32,569 nucleotides of DNA, from positions 1 to 32,569 of IMG/VR virus record IMGVR_UViG_3300025133_000394, one strand, 5' to 3'. A program made the translations under genes and the position numbers. Below are positions 7,295-13,620 of this stretch, piece by piece. Each line of letters opens with the position of its first letter. Position 1 is the stretch's first letter. This DNA is from a virus. The notes beneath the pieces were generated by a model. That model did no database searches, was not told the DNA's origin, and saw nothing but the letters and a program-made list of their open reading frames with translations.

Positions 7295-7486
7295 ATGGAC
7301 AAAGAAAAGTTACTAAATCAAGTTAAAAAGGCTGAGTCTACCTTGGACGATGTGGTGGGAGAGATCCACACTATTATCAACGAAGGTGGTAGACTTGGTG
7401 ATCGGATGCCAGAGGCTGTGAAGGCTGTCTTGGATGTCCACACAAAACTAATTGCCATAAGAATATGGCTAAGTAGAGAGGCTTAA
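7295..7486 (+). CDS. Small helical protein, unknown
   Basis: 63 residues, almost entirely helical (KLLNQVKKAESTLDDVVGEI, AVKAVLDVHTKLIAIRIWL). No family recognised. The ATG sits directly at the end of the terminator T tract, so a read-through transcript would carry this start beside an 11-bp hairpin without a free ribosome site. Expression may be low or need the hairpin to melt. The next in-frame Met is near residue 39, which would leave too little protein. Confidence 0.5.
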   Translation: MDKEKLLNQVKKAESTLDDVVGEIHTIINEGGRLGDRMPEAVKAVLDVHTKLIAIRIWLSREA

Positions 7487-7487
7487 A

Positions 7488-7742
7488 ATGAAAATGAAAA
7501 AACTGGTGGGAAACCCACCTTCAGGAATCAACACGCGGAAATCTTCGACCTCCAACATAATAGAATCGGTGAACAGGTTGGGGGGTGGAGAATATATTGA
7601 AATCGAGTGTTCGTACAAACAGGCAAATGCCATTAGGCAAAGTATCTATCGCCATTGCCCCAGTAAAAAATGCCGAGTAAATGCTACATCGTCTGAGGGT
7701 GTGTATAAGTGTATAATCCATCGGCGTGACAAAGAAGAATGA
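7488..7742 (+). CDS. Small basic protein, unknown
   Basis: 84 residues, basic, starting one base after the previous stop (TAAAATG). It contains EYIEIECSYKQANAIRQSIY, then three cysteines (HCPSKKCR and YKCIIHRR) that could bind metal or DNA, though no standard ribbon spacing is seen. No family recognised. It overlaps the next gene's GTG start by 17 nt. Confidence 0.5.
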   Translation: MKMKKLVGNPPSGINTRKSSTSNIIESVNRLGGGEYIEIECSYKQANAIRQSIYRHCPSKKCRVNATSSEGVYKCIIHRRDKEE

Positions 7743-7953
7743 CAACAGGGTGGACTTGTCGATGCTGCCACTGACCAGTCGTGTTAAAGTAGCGATGGTC
7801 GTGGCAGCAGAGGCTCTGGATGAGGGAAATTTTGTAGAGGTCTCGAGATGGCTACGTCTCGGGGCAAGAGTGGCAGATGAAATTGACGACATAATTTTTG
7901 ACGTAGAAAGGACAAGGAATGAACAAAACAAAAACGATGGAGATGTACTCTAG
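7726..7953 (+). CDS. Small helical protein, unknown
   Basis: 75 residues from a GTG at 7726 that overlaps the previous gene; an ATG at 7762 (MLPLTSRV) is the alternative. Helical throughout (SRVKVAMVVAAEALDEGN, LRLGARVADEIDDIIFDVE) and acidic toward the end. It overlaps the downstream nuclease gene by 35 nt. No family recognised; position suggests an early or recombination-associated accessory role. Confidence 0.5.
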   Translation: MTKKNDNRVDLSMLPLTSRVKVAMVVAAEALDEGNFVEVSRWLRLGARVADEIDDIIFDVERTRNEQNKNDGDVL

Positions 7954-8785
7954 CATCGCATCAAGATTTTATGATCGGTTGGGTAATCCTCAATATGAGG
8001 TAAAGTGTAAAACGCGAGATGGCATGAGAAAACCAACTATCAGAGACGCAAGGACAAATGGTTGGGTGCCAAGTGTGACAACTGTTTTGAAGATGTTGAG
8101 CAAGCCAAGTTTGGATTATTGGAAGTCTACTCAACTCCTAGAATCTGCACTGACCCATCCCATGATCGGTAACAGTGACATACCAGTTGATGATCTAGTA
8201 GGGAATATAATCGCTGACTCAAATCAAGTTAGCCGAGAGGCTATGGAACTTGGGACTAAATATCACGACGAGATAGAGTTACTCATCGGTGATCGTTCTA
8301 AGGAGAATCTCGTAATCCCAGATGGGACGCGGGATTCACTCTATAAACTTTGGGACGAGATGAAACTAGAACCCCTGTATTTAGAAGAGGCTTTCGCTCA
8401 CACGCTAGGGTTTGGTGGTCGAGTTGACTGCATCGCGGTATGTGATAGCAAGGATGCCATCGGTCACTGTGTGATAGATTGGAAGACCCAGAGTACCAAG
8501 AAGGGTCGCAAGGCTAATTGGTACGAGGACTGGTCACTACAACTCGCAGCGTATGCACATGGCATAGGTGAGAAGTTGGACAACCCTGATATATCTAACT
8601 CACATCTAATTAGCGTAATCATTTCGACTACTGAAATTGGTAGGGTCGAATATAAAGTTTGGGACAATCCTGTTGAGAGATGGAGATTGTTTTCTGTCGT
8701 GCTAGACTTGTGGAAGTCTACACTTGGTACTGGAACTGACTTATCATTTGAGAGGAATAACGATGAGCAAGAAACAAAAAAATAG
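7919..8785 (+). CDS. PD-(D/E)XK exonuclease (Cas4/RecB-like)
   Basis: 288 residues. The nuclease core is visible: VPSVTTVLKM near residue 45, EEAFA near 157, GGRVDCIA with D170, VIDWKT with D187 and K189, and LQLAAY (208-212). D-x(n)-D-x-K followed by Q-x-x-x-Y is the RecB/Cas4/lambda-exonuclease-like signature of metal-dependent 5'-end resection enzymes. No four-cysteine Fe-S cluster is seen, so it is closer to the phage exonuclease group than to Cas4 itself. It is followed directly by an annealing-type recombinase and SSB, the classical phage recombination pair. The ATG at 7919 has an AAAGGA site. Confidence 0.8.
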   Translation: MNKTKTMEMYSSIASRFYDRLGNPQYEVKCKTRDGMRKPTIRDARTNGWVPSVTTVLKMLSKPSLDYWKSTQLLESALTHPMIGNSDIPVDDLVGNIIADSNQVSREAMELGTKYHDEIELLIGDRSKENLVIPDGTRDSLYKLWDEMKLEPLYLEEAFAHTLGFGGRVDCIAVCDSKDAIGHCVIDWKTQSTKKGRKANWYEDWSLQLAAYAHGIGEKLDNPDISNSHLISVIISTTEIGRVEYKVWDNPVERWRLFSVVLDLWKSTLGTGTDLSFERNNDEQETKK

Positions 8786-9515
8786 TAATATGAAAATATG
8801 GGATCAGGTTTGCGTGACGAATCCTGATAACACTAAAGAGGTGAAGTTTGGTGCTAGACACTTCACAGCAATTGATGGGTACTCACAATTCCAGAAAGCC
8901 ACTGAGGTGTTTGGTGCTGTGGGATCTGGTTGGGGTTGGGAGTCTAAAGTAATTGAGTTAGACCCTAGAACCATAACTCTATCGGTAAGGTTGTGGTACA
9001 TCCACCCTGATGTGGAGGAAGCCTCTGAGGGAGATAAGAGTTGGATAGGAGAGGTCTATGGGTGCAAGTCCATCGGTGAAGGCAGGACAGATGAGGACGC
9101 TCCTAAGAAGGCGTTGACGGACGGGATCACAAAAGCGTTGTCCTATCTTGGGTTCAATGCAGATGTCTTCATGGGTAAGTTCGATGACTCTAAATATGTC
9201 AATGAGGCTCGTAAGAAGTTTACCCCATCGGTGAAGCCTAGACCAAAGGGCGAAGAGCCAGACATTAGCGACGAGATGCACGACGCAGTATCAAGGCTTC
9301 ACGAATCACTAAAGGAATTTGACCTAGTTCGTCCAACTTCTGAGTTGGTGGGTTGGGTGAATAAAAGTTTCAACGACGTTTTCGATTGGTTCGTTGCAAC
9401 TGCAAATGAGAGAGGTTGGAATGTTTCCACCTCAAAAATAGAAGAACTAAACCAGACAGTTATAGGAAAGGCAAAAGAACATGAACAGCGTAAATTTGAT
9501 GGGTCGTCTGACTAG
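8763..9515 (+). CDS. Candidate ssDNA-annealing recombinase (Rad52/ERF/Sak-like)
   Basis: 250 residues from the ATG at 8763, preceded by GAGAGGAA; the frame is open upstream to 8724 but only inside the nuclease gene. GSGWGWESKVIELD, then DEDAPKKALTDGITKALSYL and GFNADVFMGKFDD match the layout of phage Rad52-superfamily annealing proteins, where a DA/D..KKA.T.....LS.LGF.ADVY.G.FDD stretch is common. The C-terminal 75 residues are helical and variable. Its place between exonuclease and SSB strongly supports a recombination role; the exact family (ERF, Sak or other) is not settled by eye. Confidence 0.6.
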   Translation: MSKKQKNSNMKIWDQVCVTNPDNTKEVKFGARHFTAIDGYSQFQKATEVFGAVGSGWGWESKVIELDPRTITLSVRLWYIHPDVEEASEGDKSWIGEVYGCKSIGEGRTDEDAPKKALTDGITKALSYLGFNADVFMGKFDDSKYVNEARKKFTPSVKPRPKGEEPDISDEMHDAVSRLHESLKEFDLVRPTSELVGWVNKSFNDVFDWFVATANERGWNVSTSKIEELNQTVIGKAKEHEQRKFDGSSD

Positions 9516-9858
9516 AGATCCTGAACTCAAAGACACAGGAAGTGTCAAGGTAATCAATTTTTCTGTGGGGTTCAATGACCCCTTCAACAAGGACAAGTCT
9601 AACTTCATAGACTGCGTAGCCTTTGGCAAAACAGCCGAGACTATCGGTGAGTATCTCCATAAGGGAGACCCCATCTACATGACAGGTAGGTTGCAGCAGG
9701 ACAAGTGGAAAGATAAGAGTGGTGACAATCGCTCTAAGATCGTTATGAACTGCGAGAGGTTTTCTTTCGCACCCAAGTCATCGGGTAAGGGTGACATAAA
9801 TGCGAATGATCGTCGAGATACTAGGGTCACAGAGCCACAGATGGACGTACCATTCTGA
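9481..9858 (+). CDS. ssb: Single-stranded DNA-binding protein
   Basis: 125 residues. The opening MNSVNLMGRLTRDPELK, then FSVGFNDPF, FIDCVAFGKTAETI, YLHKGDPIYMTGRLQ and a C-terminal acidic-hydrophobic tip ending MDVPF are hallmark bacterial/phage SSB features: an OB-fold followed by a flexible tail whose end binds partner proteins. It should coat ssDNA in replication and recombination. The ATG overlaps the annealing protein by 35 nt and follows GGAAAGG, so the exonuclease-annealase-SSB set is translationally coupled. Confidence 0.93.
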   Translation: MNSVNLMGRLTRDPELKDTGSVKVINFSVGFNDPFNKDKSNFIDCVAFGKTAETIGEYLHKGDPIYMTGRLQQDKWKDKSGDNRSKIVMNCERFSFAPKSSGKGDINANDRRDTRVTEPQMDVPF

Positions 9859-9882
9859 TTCAAACAAATGAAAGGAAATCAA

Positions 9883-10458
9883 ATGAATCAAATTAGAATA
9901 ACTGAAAACATAAGAACATTTTTAGCGTACACGCTTGAGTTGGCTCGACGACTCAGTGTGGGGGGTTTAGGTGAGGTAGAATCGGAGGAGGACAGAGAGG
10001 AGATTTTTGAAATTCTCAAAATGGATCCCGAGACTGTAAGCGAGTATGAGTTACAGGAAAAAATCGAGGCTGCATCGCAAGGTGGCATGGATATATTGCT
10101 CGAGCGAATCTTTGATCGGGCAGAGGATCTTGGGGACGATAGATACCTCCTCAATTTGTCCAAGGGTGACGCTTTAGCCTGTATATCTTCGTGCCGAGCA
10201 GTAGTGCTTTCCTGCTGCTGTTCCAGAGACATGGTTGTATCTGCTACAAAAGATATGATCGGTCTGGACTTGACAAAAGTTCCTGCCGACAGCATTATCA
10301 ACAAGGCTGCGACGGTAGCACAAAGTTTAGAGGATCTCTTCGCCTGTAGCCTAGACCATGACACCAAAAGGGAGTGGGAATCGGTGAGATCAATGACGGC
10401 TTCTAAGGCTCTCTATGAGATCGACGATCAACTGGGATCCAGTGAAGATGTATCGTAA
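9883..10458 (+). CDS. Helical early protein, unknown
   Basis: 191 residues from the ATG at 9883, placed 6 nt after AAAGGA; the ATG at 9868 is in frame but has no site. Strongly helical (IRTFLAYTLELARRLSVGGL, REEIFEILKMD, YELQEKIEAA) with an unusual cysteine cluster, SCRAVVLSCCCSRD, near residue 110. No family recognised. It lies directly downstream of ssb and overlaps the next gene by 11 nt, so it may serve replication or recombination. Confidence 0.6.
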   Translation: MNQIRITENIRTFLAYTLELARRLSVGGLGEVESEEDREEIFEILKMDPETVSEYELQEKIEAASQGGMDILLERIFDRAEDLGDDRYLLNLSKGDALACISSCRAVVLSCCCSRDMVVSATKDMIGLDLTKVPADSIINKAATVAQSLEDLFACSLDHDTKREWESVRSMTASKALYEIDDQLGSSEDVS

Positions 10459-10693
10459 ATTGAACGTCATCGGTGGAGCCAATTGTGGAGAATCAAGAAC
10501 AGTGTCTACATTTGCAAAACGTGTAGATATTCCACAGTATGACCATGTGGGAAACTACAGGTCGAATCAGGTATATGTTCAAGTGGGGGGTGTGCTTTGG
10601 TACGCTCCCCTGCTTGATATATTATTTGAGTTGAACTACGATTGGACGACGGAAAACAAAGGAGATGACAATGAAAATGTTACTATGGAGTAG
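10448..10693 (+). CDS. Small early protein, unknown
   Basis: 81 residues from the ATG at 10448, giving the same 11-nt overlap with the previous gene seen at three other junctions; an ATG at 10415 would add 11 residues. Features: GGANCGESRTVSTFAKR and YVQVGGVLWYAPLLDILFEL, a beta then hydrophobic stretch. No family recognised. It overlaps the following 25-codon ORF by 23 nt. Confidence 0.5.
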   Translation: MYRKLNVIGGANCGESRTVSTFAKRVDIPQYDHVGNYRSNQVYVQVGGVLWYAPLLDILFELNYDWTTENKGDDNENVTME

Positions 10694-10748
10694 GTTGTAC
10701 ATAATCTGTCCTGAACTGGTAGCAATGTGTCAATCGGCTCTTGCTTAG
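10671..10748 (+). CDS. 25-residue peptide with strong ribosome site
   Basis: ATG AAA ATG ... to a TAG at 10746-10748. A near-ideal AAAGGAG lies 6 nt upstream. The product begins MKMLLWSRLYIICPELVAMC and is hydrophobic in its centre, like a micropeptide or leader peptide. It sits immediately before two tandem hairpins, the second a strong terminator. The ribosome site is the main reason to believe it; the length alone would not support it. Confidence 0.45.
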   Translation: MKMLLWSRLYIICPELVAMCQSALA

Positions 10749-10755
10749 GGACACT

Positions 10756-10794
10756 GAACCCTTGATAATTTGGTAGAGTACCAAGGGTTCCTTT
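10756..10794 (+). terminator. Hairpin, first of two in tandem
   Basis: Perfect 9-bp stem GAACCCTTG (10756-10764) / CAAGGGTTC (10782-10790) with a 17-nt loop and a following CTTT. The short T tract makes it a weak terminator alone. It lies 8 nt after the 25-codon ORF. Confidence 0.6.
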
Positions 10795-10796
10795 CG

Positions 10797-10846
10797 CGTT
10801 GCGGGGTAGTTTCGTTTCCCCTCGTTCTATCCCGCGACGTTTTTTT
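10797..10846 (+). terminator. Strong intrinsic terminator ending the early operon
   Basis: A 13-bp stem with two G-U pairs, CGTTGCGGGGTAG (10797-10809) / CTATCCCGCGACG (10827-10839), followed by seven T (10840-10846). It closes the transcript that carries the recombination genes. Confidence 0.9.
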
Positions 10847-10864
10847 CTTTTCCTCTTTCTCCTC

Positions 10865-11242
10865 GTGGTGGTCTATCGGCTATGTTGCTACTAGATCACA
10901 CTCCTTCCCTAGACTCCTGATCTAGGAGACCACCGCATGGGAGGAAAGAGAGTATACTTCTCGAGATCTAATTTTAGATCGACAATTAAACAGTGGGTAC
11001 TATGCAACAGGTTTCAGAGATTGTTTATTCCTGTCTCACAAAAAAGCAGTCTATACACGATTGTCGTAAGATCATTTGTTGATCGGCTAGGTGGGCATCT
11101 AGGTGGGTGTCCATGACAAGTTGCGGAATCGGTGTTCAAAGAGTTCTGCCTAGAACAACTAAATCTCTTCATGGTCAGCGAGAGCGAAGAGTCTAGCACG
11201 AAGGCACAGCGTTGATGTGAACATCTCAAGCAAAGCATAGTA
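10865..11242 (+). ncRNA. Second structured intergenic region (candidate RNA)
   Basis: Lies in a 571-nt gap without credible genes (10749-11319, apart from the two terminators). A 10-bp helix GTGGTGGTCT/AGACCACCGC (10865-10874/10927-10936) encloses CCTAG/CTAGG (10908-10912/10922-10926). GATCTA-ATTT-TAGATC forms a hairpin or palindromic operator (10965-10980). A long-range 8-bp helix TACTATGC/GCATAGTA (10998-11005/11235-11242) encloses six local hairpins: 11007-11034, 11057-11067, 11070-11084, 11143-11156, 11165-11191 and 11214-11225. CTAGGTGGG is directly repeated near 11087-11107. No strong promoter was found in front of it, so it could be a transcribed RNA, a leader for 11320, or an origin-type DNA structure. 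Confidence 0.45.
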
Positions 11243-11244
11243 GA

Positions 11245-11290
11245 TTGACACTATCACACTATGTGCTAGTTATGACCCACCGTCTATAAA
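11245..11290 (+). promoter_or_regulatory. Possible weak promoter for the 11320 operon
   Basis: A perfect -35 hexamer TTGACA at 11245-11250, but the sequence 17 nt downstream is AGTTAT, a poor -10. A good -10-like TATAAA sits at 11285-11290 without a matching -35. Some promoter is expected after the terminator at 10846, and these are the best elements seen. Confidence 0.3.
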
Positions 11291-11295
11291 CAACT

Positions 11296-11322
11296 AATTC
11301 AAGAAAGGAATTTTTTTACATG
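11296..11322 (+). promoter_or_regulatory. Hairpin-presented ribosome binding site, copy 4
   Basis: AATTC, loop AAGAAAG, GAATT, then a T run and the ATG at 11320. The first 17 nt are identical to copy 1, more than 6 kb away. Confidence 0.5.
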
Positions 11323-11874
11323 GAACATTACGAAGGAATTGAATCGGTATCATCAACTGAAAAGTATGGTGTACGTGCTGAGGATGTGCAGAGAGTCTAT
11401 GACGCTCTACCAAAACGAGTACGACGAGGACGCAACAGATTGAACAGTCTCATCAAGGGTGCGATAGTCTGTGTGTCAAGACAAGGCGAGGACGTAGACT
11501 ATCTCATAGGGAAAATAGATACCTACTATCGGTCAGAGGAGGGGAGGGGATCATATCCAAGACTGGCAAACACTTGGCTACAGGATGAGGGGTGGGATGA
11601 GCATGAAGATCTCTGGAATCCTGATCGGGCAAGGGAAGCCAATAGAACAGATCTGCTTGGTGCAACACTTCATGGGGAGATAAGTGCCAATGCCTGTATT
11701 GAGCGAGAAGAATCTCTCAGGCAAAAGTTCATAGACTCTCACAGTGATGCTGAGGTGGCGAAGGCTGCCATGTCAATAGTTGATGATCGGTCGAATGGTT
11801 ACAACTCAGTAGACGCTGTACTTGGTGCCACTCTTGGACGTATGCTACTTGCTAAAAAACTCAAAGAGGGGTAG
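11320..11874 (+). CDS. Putative replication-associated protein
   Basis: 184 residues. The segment YYRSEEGRGSYPRLANTWLQ followed by DEGWDEHEDLW resembles the ATWLNQ-RW ending found in phage replication initiator or helicase-loader proteins. Before it, RRGRNRLNSLIKGAIV could be a helical DNA-contact region. The C-terminal 70 residues are helical and end in LGRMLLAKKLKEG. First gene of the middle operon after the second structured region, with the conserved hairpin ribosome site. A DUF1064 nuclease follows, which fits a DNA-metabolism role. The assignment rests on one motif. Confidence 0.45.
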   Translation: MEHYEGIESVSSTEKYGVRAEDVQRVYDALPKRVRRGRNRLNSLIKGAIVCVSRQGEDVDYLIGKIDTYYRSEEGRGSYPRLANTWLQDEGWDEHEDLWNPDRAREANRTDLLGATLHGEISANACIEREESLRQKFIDSHSDAEVAKAAMSIVDDRSNGYNSVDAVLGATLGRMLLAKKLKEG

Positions 11875-11883
11875 ACTGCATCG

Positions 11884-12264
11884 GTGTCCAATATAACTAG
11901 GGCAAGGTATAGATTGTACAAGCGTCGAAACAAATTCAACGCAAAACCAACAGAATACAAAGGTATTCGATACGACTCAAAGATGGAGGCTGCACACGCT
12001 GAAATCTTAGATAAAGATACAGGCGTTTTGTGGTGGTTACGACAAGTTGGCTTTGATCTTACGCCAGACCATCGGTATAGAGTGGACTTTTTAGTGGCTA
12101 GAACAGACGGGGAGTTATATGCAGTTGAGGTTAAAGGCAGAGTGACGGCTCAATCCAAAAAACACTTCAAACTTTGGAAAAAGTATGGCATCATGCCATT
12201 GCATATTGTATACGCAAAAAAAACAGAGGTAATAAATGATGGACTCGAGAGACTATCCCCATGA
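11884..12264 (+). CDS. DUF1064 / T7 endonuclease I-like nuclease
   Basis: 126 residues from a GTG at 11884, 9 nt after the previous stop. The opening NKFNAKPTEYKGIRYDSKME with E35, then YRVDFLV with D68 and AVEVKGR with E82 and K84, give the E...D...ExK nuclease core of DUF1064 proteins, which are related to phage Holliday-junction-type endonucleases. KKHFKLWKKYG near the end is the usual following helix. Expected to cut branched DNA during replication, recombination or packaging. It overlaps the next gene by 29 nt. Confidence 0.85.
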   Translation: MSNITRARYRLYKRRNKFNAKPTEYKGIRYDSKMEAAHAEILDKDTGVLWWLRQVGFDLTPDHRYRVDFLVARTDGELYAVEVKGRVTAQSKKHFKLWKKYGIMPLHIVYAKKTEVINDGLERLSP

Positions 12265-12586
12265 ACAATTAGCACCCAGAGTCTACAAATTGGAGGGGGA
12301 GGTATCACACCTTGCCTCATCGGTGGATTCCCTAAATGGTTTAATCTCAGATCTTGGTGGCAAGATAGATGGACTCTCTAGCAGGGGGAGATTACAGCCC
12401 TCAATAATCATATCGGCGGGGGCTTTGGTAGTGGGTGTCATAGCGACGCTATCTGCATTTGTCGTATACACTAACCATGCAACAATAGAACCAGTCAATG
12501 TGAGGGTGTCTCTACTTGAGGCATCGGTGAATACAAATGAGAGAGCGATAATAGATCTATTGCAAAGAACATCTAAACATGAATAA
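12236..12586 (+). CDS. Coiled-coil plus single transmembrane protein
   Basis: 116 residues (ATGATG at 12236/12239; AGAGGT upstream). Residues about 14-48 form a heptad-like helix (LEGEVSHLASSVDSLNGLIS), and about 56-79 a transmembrane segment (IIISAGALVVGVIATLSAFV), followed by a second helical segment (NVRVSLLEASVNTNERAIID). XhlA-type holin accessories and some tail-anchored phage proteins share the coiled-coil-plus-TM layout. Next to two more membrane proteins, it could belong to a lysis cassette, but no endolysin is seen in the window. Confidence 0.55.
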   Translation: MMDSRDYPHEQLAPRVYKLEGEVSHLASSVDSLNGLISDLGGKIDGLSSRGRLQPSIIISAGALVVGVIATLSAFVVYTNHATIEPVNVRVSLLEASVNTNERAIIDLLQRTSKHE

Positions 12587-13016
12587 ATTAAAAAAAGATA
12601 AGAAGCACATAGACACTATCGCTAACTTTGTATTCGTCATTGGCATAGCAGCACTGGCTGTGACAATTCTTCAACTGACAGGGTGTACTCATCTCTTTGC
12701 CTCAGAGCCTTCTATCGGTGACACAACCTCCAAGGCTATCACTGGGGTAATTTCAACTGGTAGTTCCTTCTCGGTTCTACCCCTCGTTGGTGGTGTGTCT
12801 TGTGCGGGAGGTGTAGTTCTACTATTTATCTCTCAGGGCAGGAGAGGGTGGTTGCCTCTCATAGTGGGCATCGGTCTTGTAATTCTAAATAGTTTTATTT
12901 ACGCATATATGCACATGATCGCAATTCCAGTAATTGTGATGTCTGGGTCAATCGGTTTGGCTTGGACTTGGAAGATAGTGGAAAAGTTAATTTGGGATGA
13001 TGAAAACAATGGATGA
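12579..13016 (+). CDS. Multi-pass membrane protein, possible holin
   Basis: 145 residues, overlapping the previous gene by 8 nt. About four hydrophobic segments: FVFVIGIAALAVTILQL (18-34), SVLPLVGGVSCAGGVVLLFI (around 65-85), WLPLIVGIGLVILNSFIY (around 92-110) and MIAIPVIVMSGSIGLAW (around 113-130). The first is followed by LTGC, which matches a lipobox but in a protein that continues with membrane spans. Ends KLIWDDENNG. Holins are small multi-span proteins, so holin is the leading guess from size and neighbours only. Confidence 0.5.
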   Translation: MNKLKKDKKHIDTIANFVFVIGIAALAVTILQLTGCTHLFASEPSIGDTTSKAITGVISTGSSFSVLPLVGGVSCAGGVVLLFISQGRRGWLPLIVGIGLVILNSFIYAYMHMIAIPVIVMSGSIGLAWTWKIVEKLIWDDENNG

Positions 13017-13119
13017 TTTTATTAGAGAATTAGTTATATTTGGGGTTGGAACTTTGGCGGGTGGGGTAGCAGCGTTGATGTACCGAGGAAAGATTTTTGG
13101 TTGGTTCAAAGGTAAGTGA
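12997..13119 (+). CDS. 40-residue single-span membrane peptide
   Basis: An ORF of 40 codons from ATG 12997 (also ATG 13000 and 13009) to a TGA at 13117-13119, overlapping the previous gene by 20 nt. The product has an acidic start (MDDFIREL), one hydrophobic span (VIFGVGTLAGGVAALMY) and a basic tail (RGKIFGWFKGK), which would orient the C-terminus to the cytoplasm. This is a typical small holin or antiholin layout. No strong ribosome site, so translation would be coupled. It fills an otherwise empty gap before the terminase. Confidence 0.5.
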   Translation: MMKTMDDFIRELVIFGVGTLAGGVAALMYRGKIFGWFKGK

Positions 13120-13122
13120 TAA

Positions 13123-13620
13123 GTGACAGGTGAACAGTTACCCAATCCCAACGCTCAGTCCCCGCACACGCAACGAGAGGACGATCTACGCATGAACGAC
13201 CCAGACACCACGCCTACCCCAGAAACGACGCGAGAGGCTGCCTCTGTGGACGATCAACCCAAGGAAAAGTTATTGATCTCAGACCCTCGCAGAGCAGATC
13301 ATCTTGAGCCATACAAGTGGAAGAAAGGCGAGAGTGGTAATCCTCTGGGCAGACCCAAGGGCGAAGTAAATTTGTCTATGAGGCTACGTAAACAATTGCT
13401 CGAGGAATTGCCCAATTGTAAAACAGATCAAGTTAAAGCAGACCTTGTGATTCTTGCGTTGGTTGAAGAGGCGAGGAATGGAAACATCCAAGCAATCTCA
13501 ATGATCCTAGATAGGCTCGAGGGCAAGGTGACTGACAAGGTTGATGTGAGTGGGGCTGCTGTGATCTTCAATGTGATTGAGGCTAAACGTCCAGAGATTG
13601 TAGACAATGACGACAACTGA
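13123..13620 (+). CDS. terS: Terminase small subunit-like protein (DUF5681-type)
   Basis: 165 residues from a GTG at 13123, preceded by AAAGG. The N-terminal 60 residues are disordered and rich in P, T and D. Then comes YKWKKGESGNPLGRPKGEV (about residues 64-82), the signature of DUF5681 proteins, which are frequently encoded directly upstream of large terminases. After it is a helical region (LSMRLRKQLLEEL, VKADLVILALVEEARNG, AISMILDRLEGKV). It overlaps the large terminase by 14 nt. The small-subunit role (DNA recognition for packaging) is inferred from position. Confidence 0.75.
   Translation: MTGEQLPNPNAQSPHTQREDDLRMNDPDTTPTPETTREAASVDDQPKEKLLISDPRRADHLEPYKWKKGESGNPLGRPKGEVNLSMRLRKQLLEELPNCKTDQVKADLVILALVEEARNGNIQAISMILDRLEGKVTDKVDVSGAAVIFNVIEAKRPEIVDNDDN

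Larger units (their letters stand above)
5512..12956 (+). other. Domain enriched in the hexamer ATCGGT
   Basis: Hand count of ATCGGT on the + strand gives starts at 5512, 5694, 6288, 6786, 7063, 7565, 7974, 8165, 8285, 8459, 8981, 9072, 9227, 9643, 10258, 10380, 10469, 11128, 11343, 11528, 11786, 11880, 12071, 12319, 12523, 12714, 12870 and 12951 (28 copies in 7.4 kb; about 2 expected by chance). Elsewhere I found only 21172. No reverse-complement copy was noticed inside the domain. The copies fall in all three reading frames and in non-coding DNA. Confidence 0.75.

Noticed and set aside
7919-8785. True Cas4 of a CRISPR system
   Set aside because: No four-cysteine cluster, no other cas genes and no repeat array; the neighbours are annealase and SSB.
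11014-11238. Minus-strand ORF of 74 codons in the second gene-free region
   Set aside because: Composition is unlike the other proteins (many Cys, Ser and Arg), there is no ribosome site, and it coincides with the helices of the structured region.
12579-12700. Lipoprotein signal peptide in the four-span protein
   Set aside because: LTGC fits a lipobox, but the long basic n-region and several later membrane spans make a processed lipoprotein doubtful, so it is noted as a feature only.
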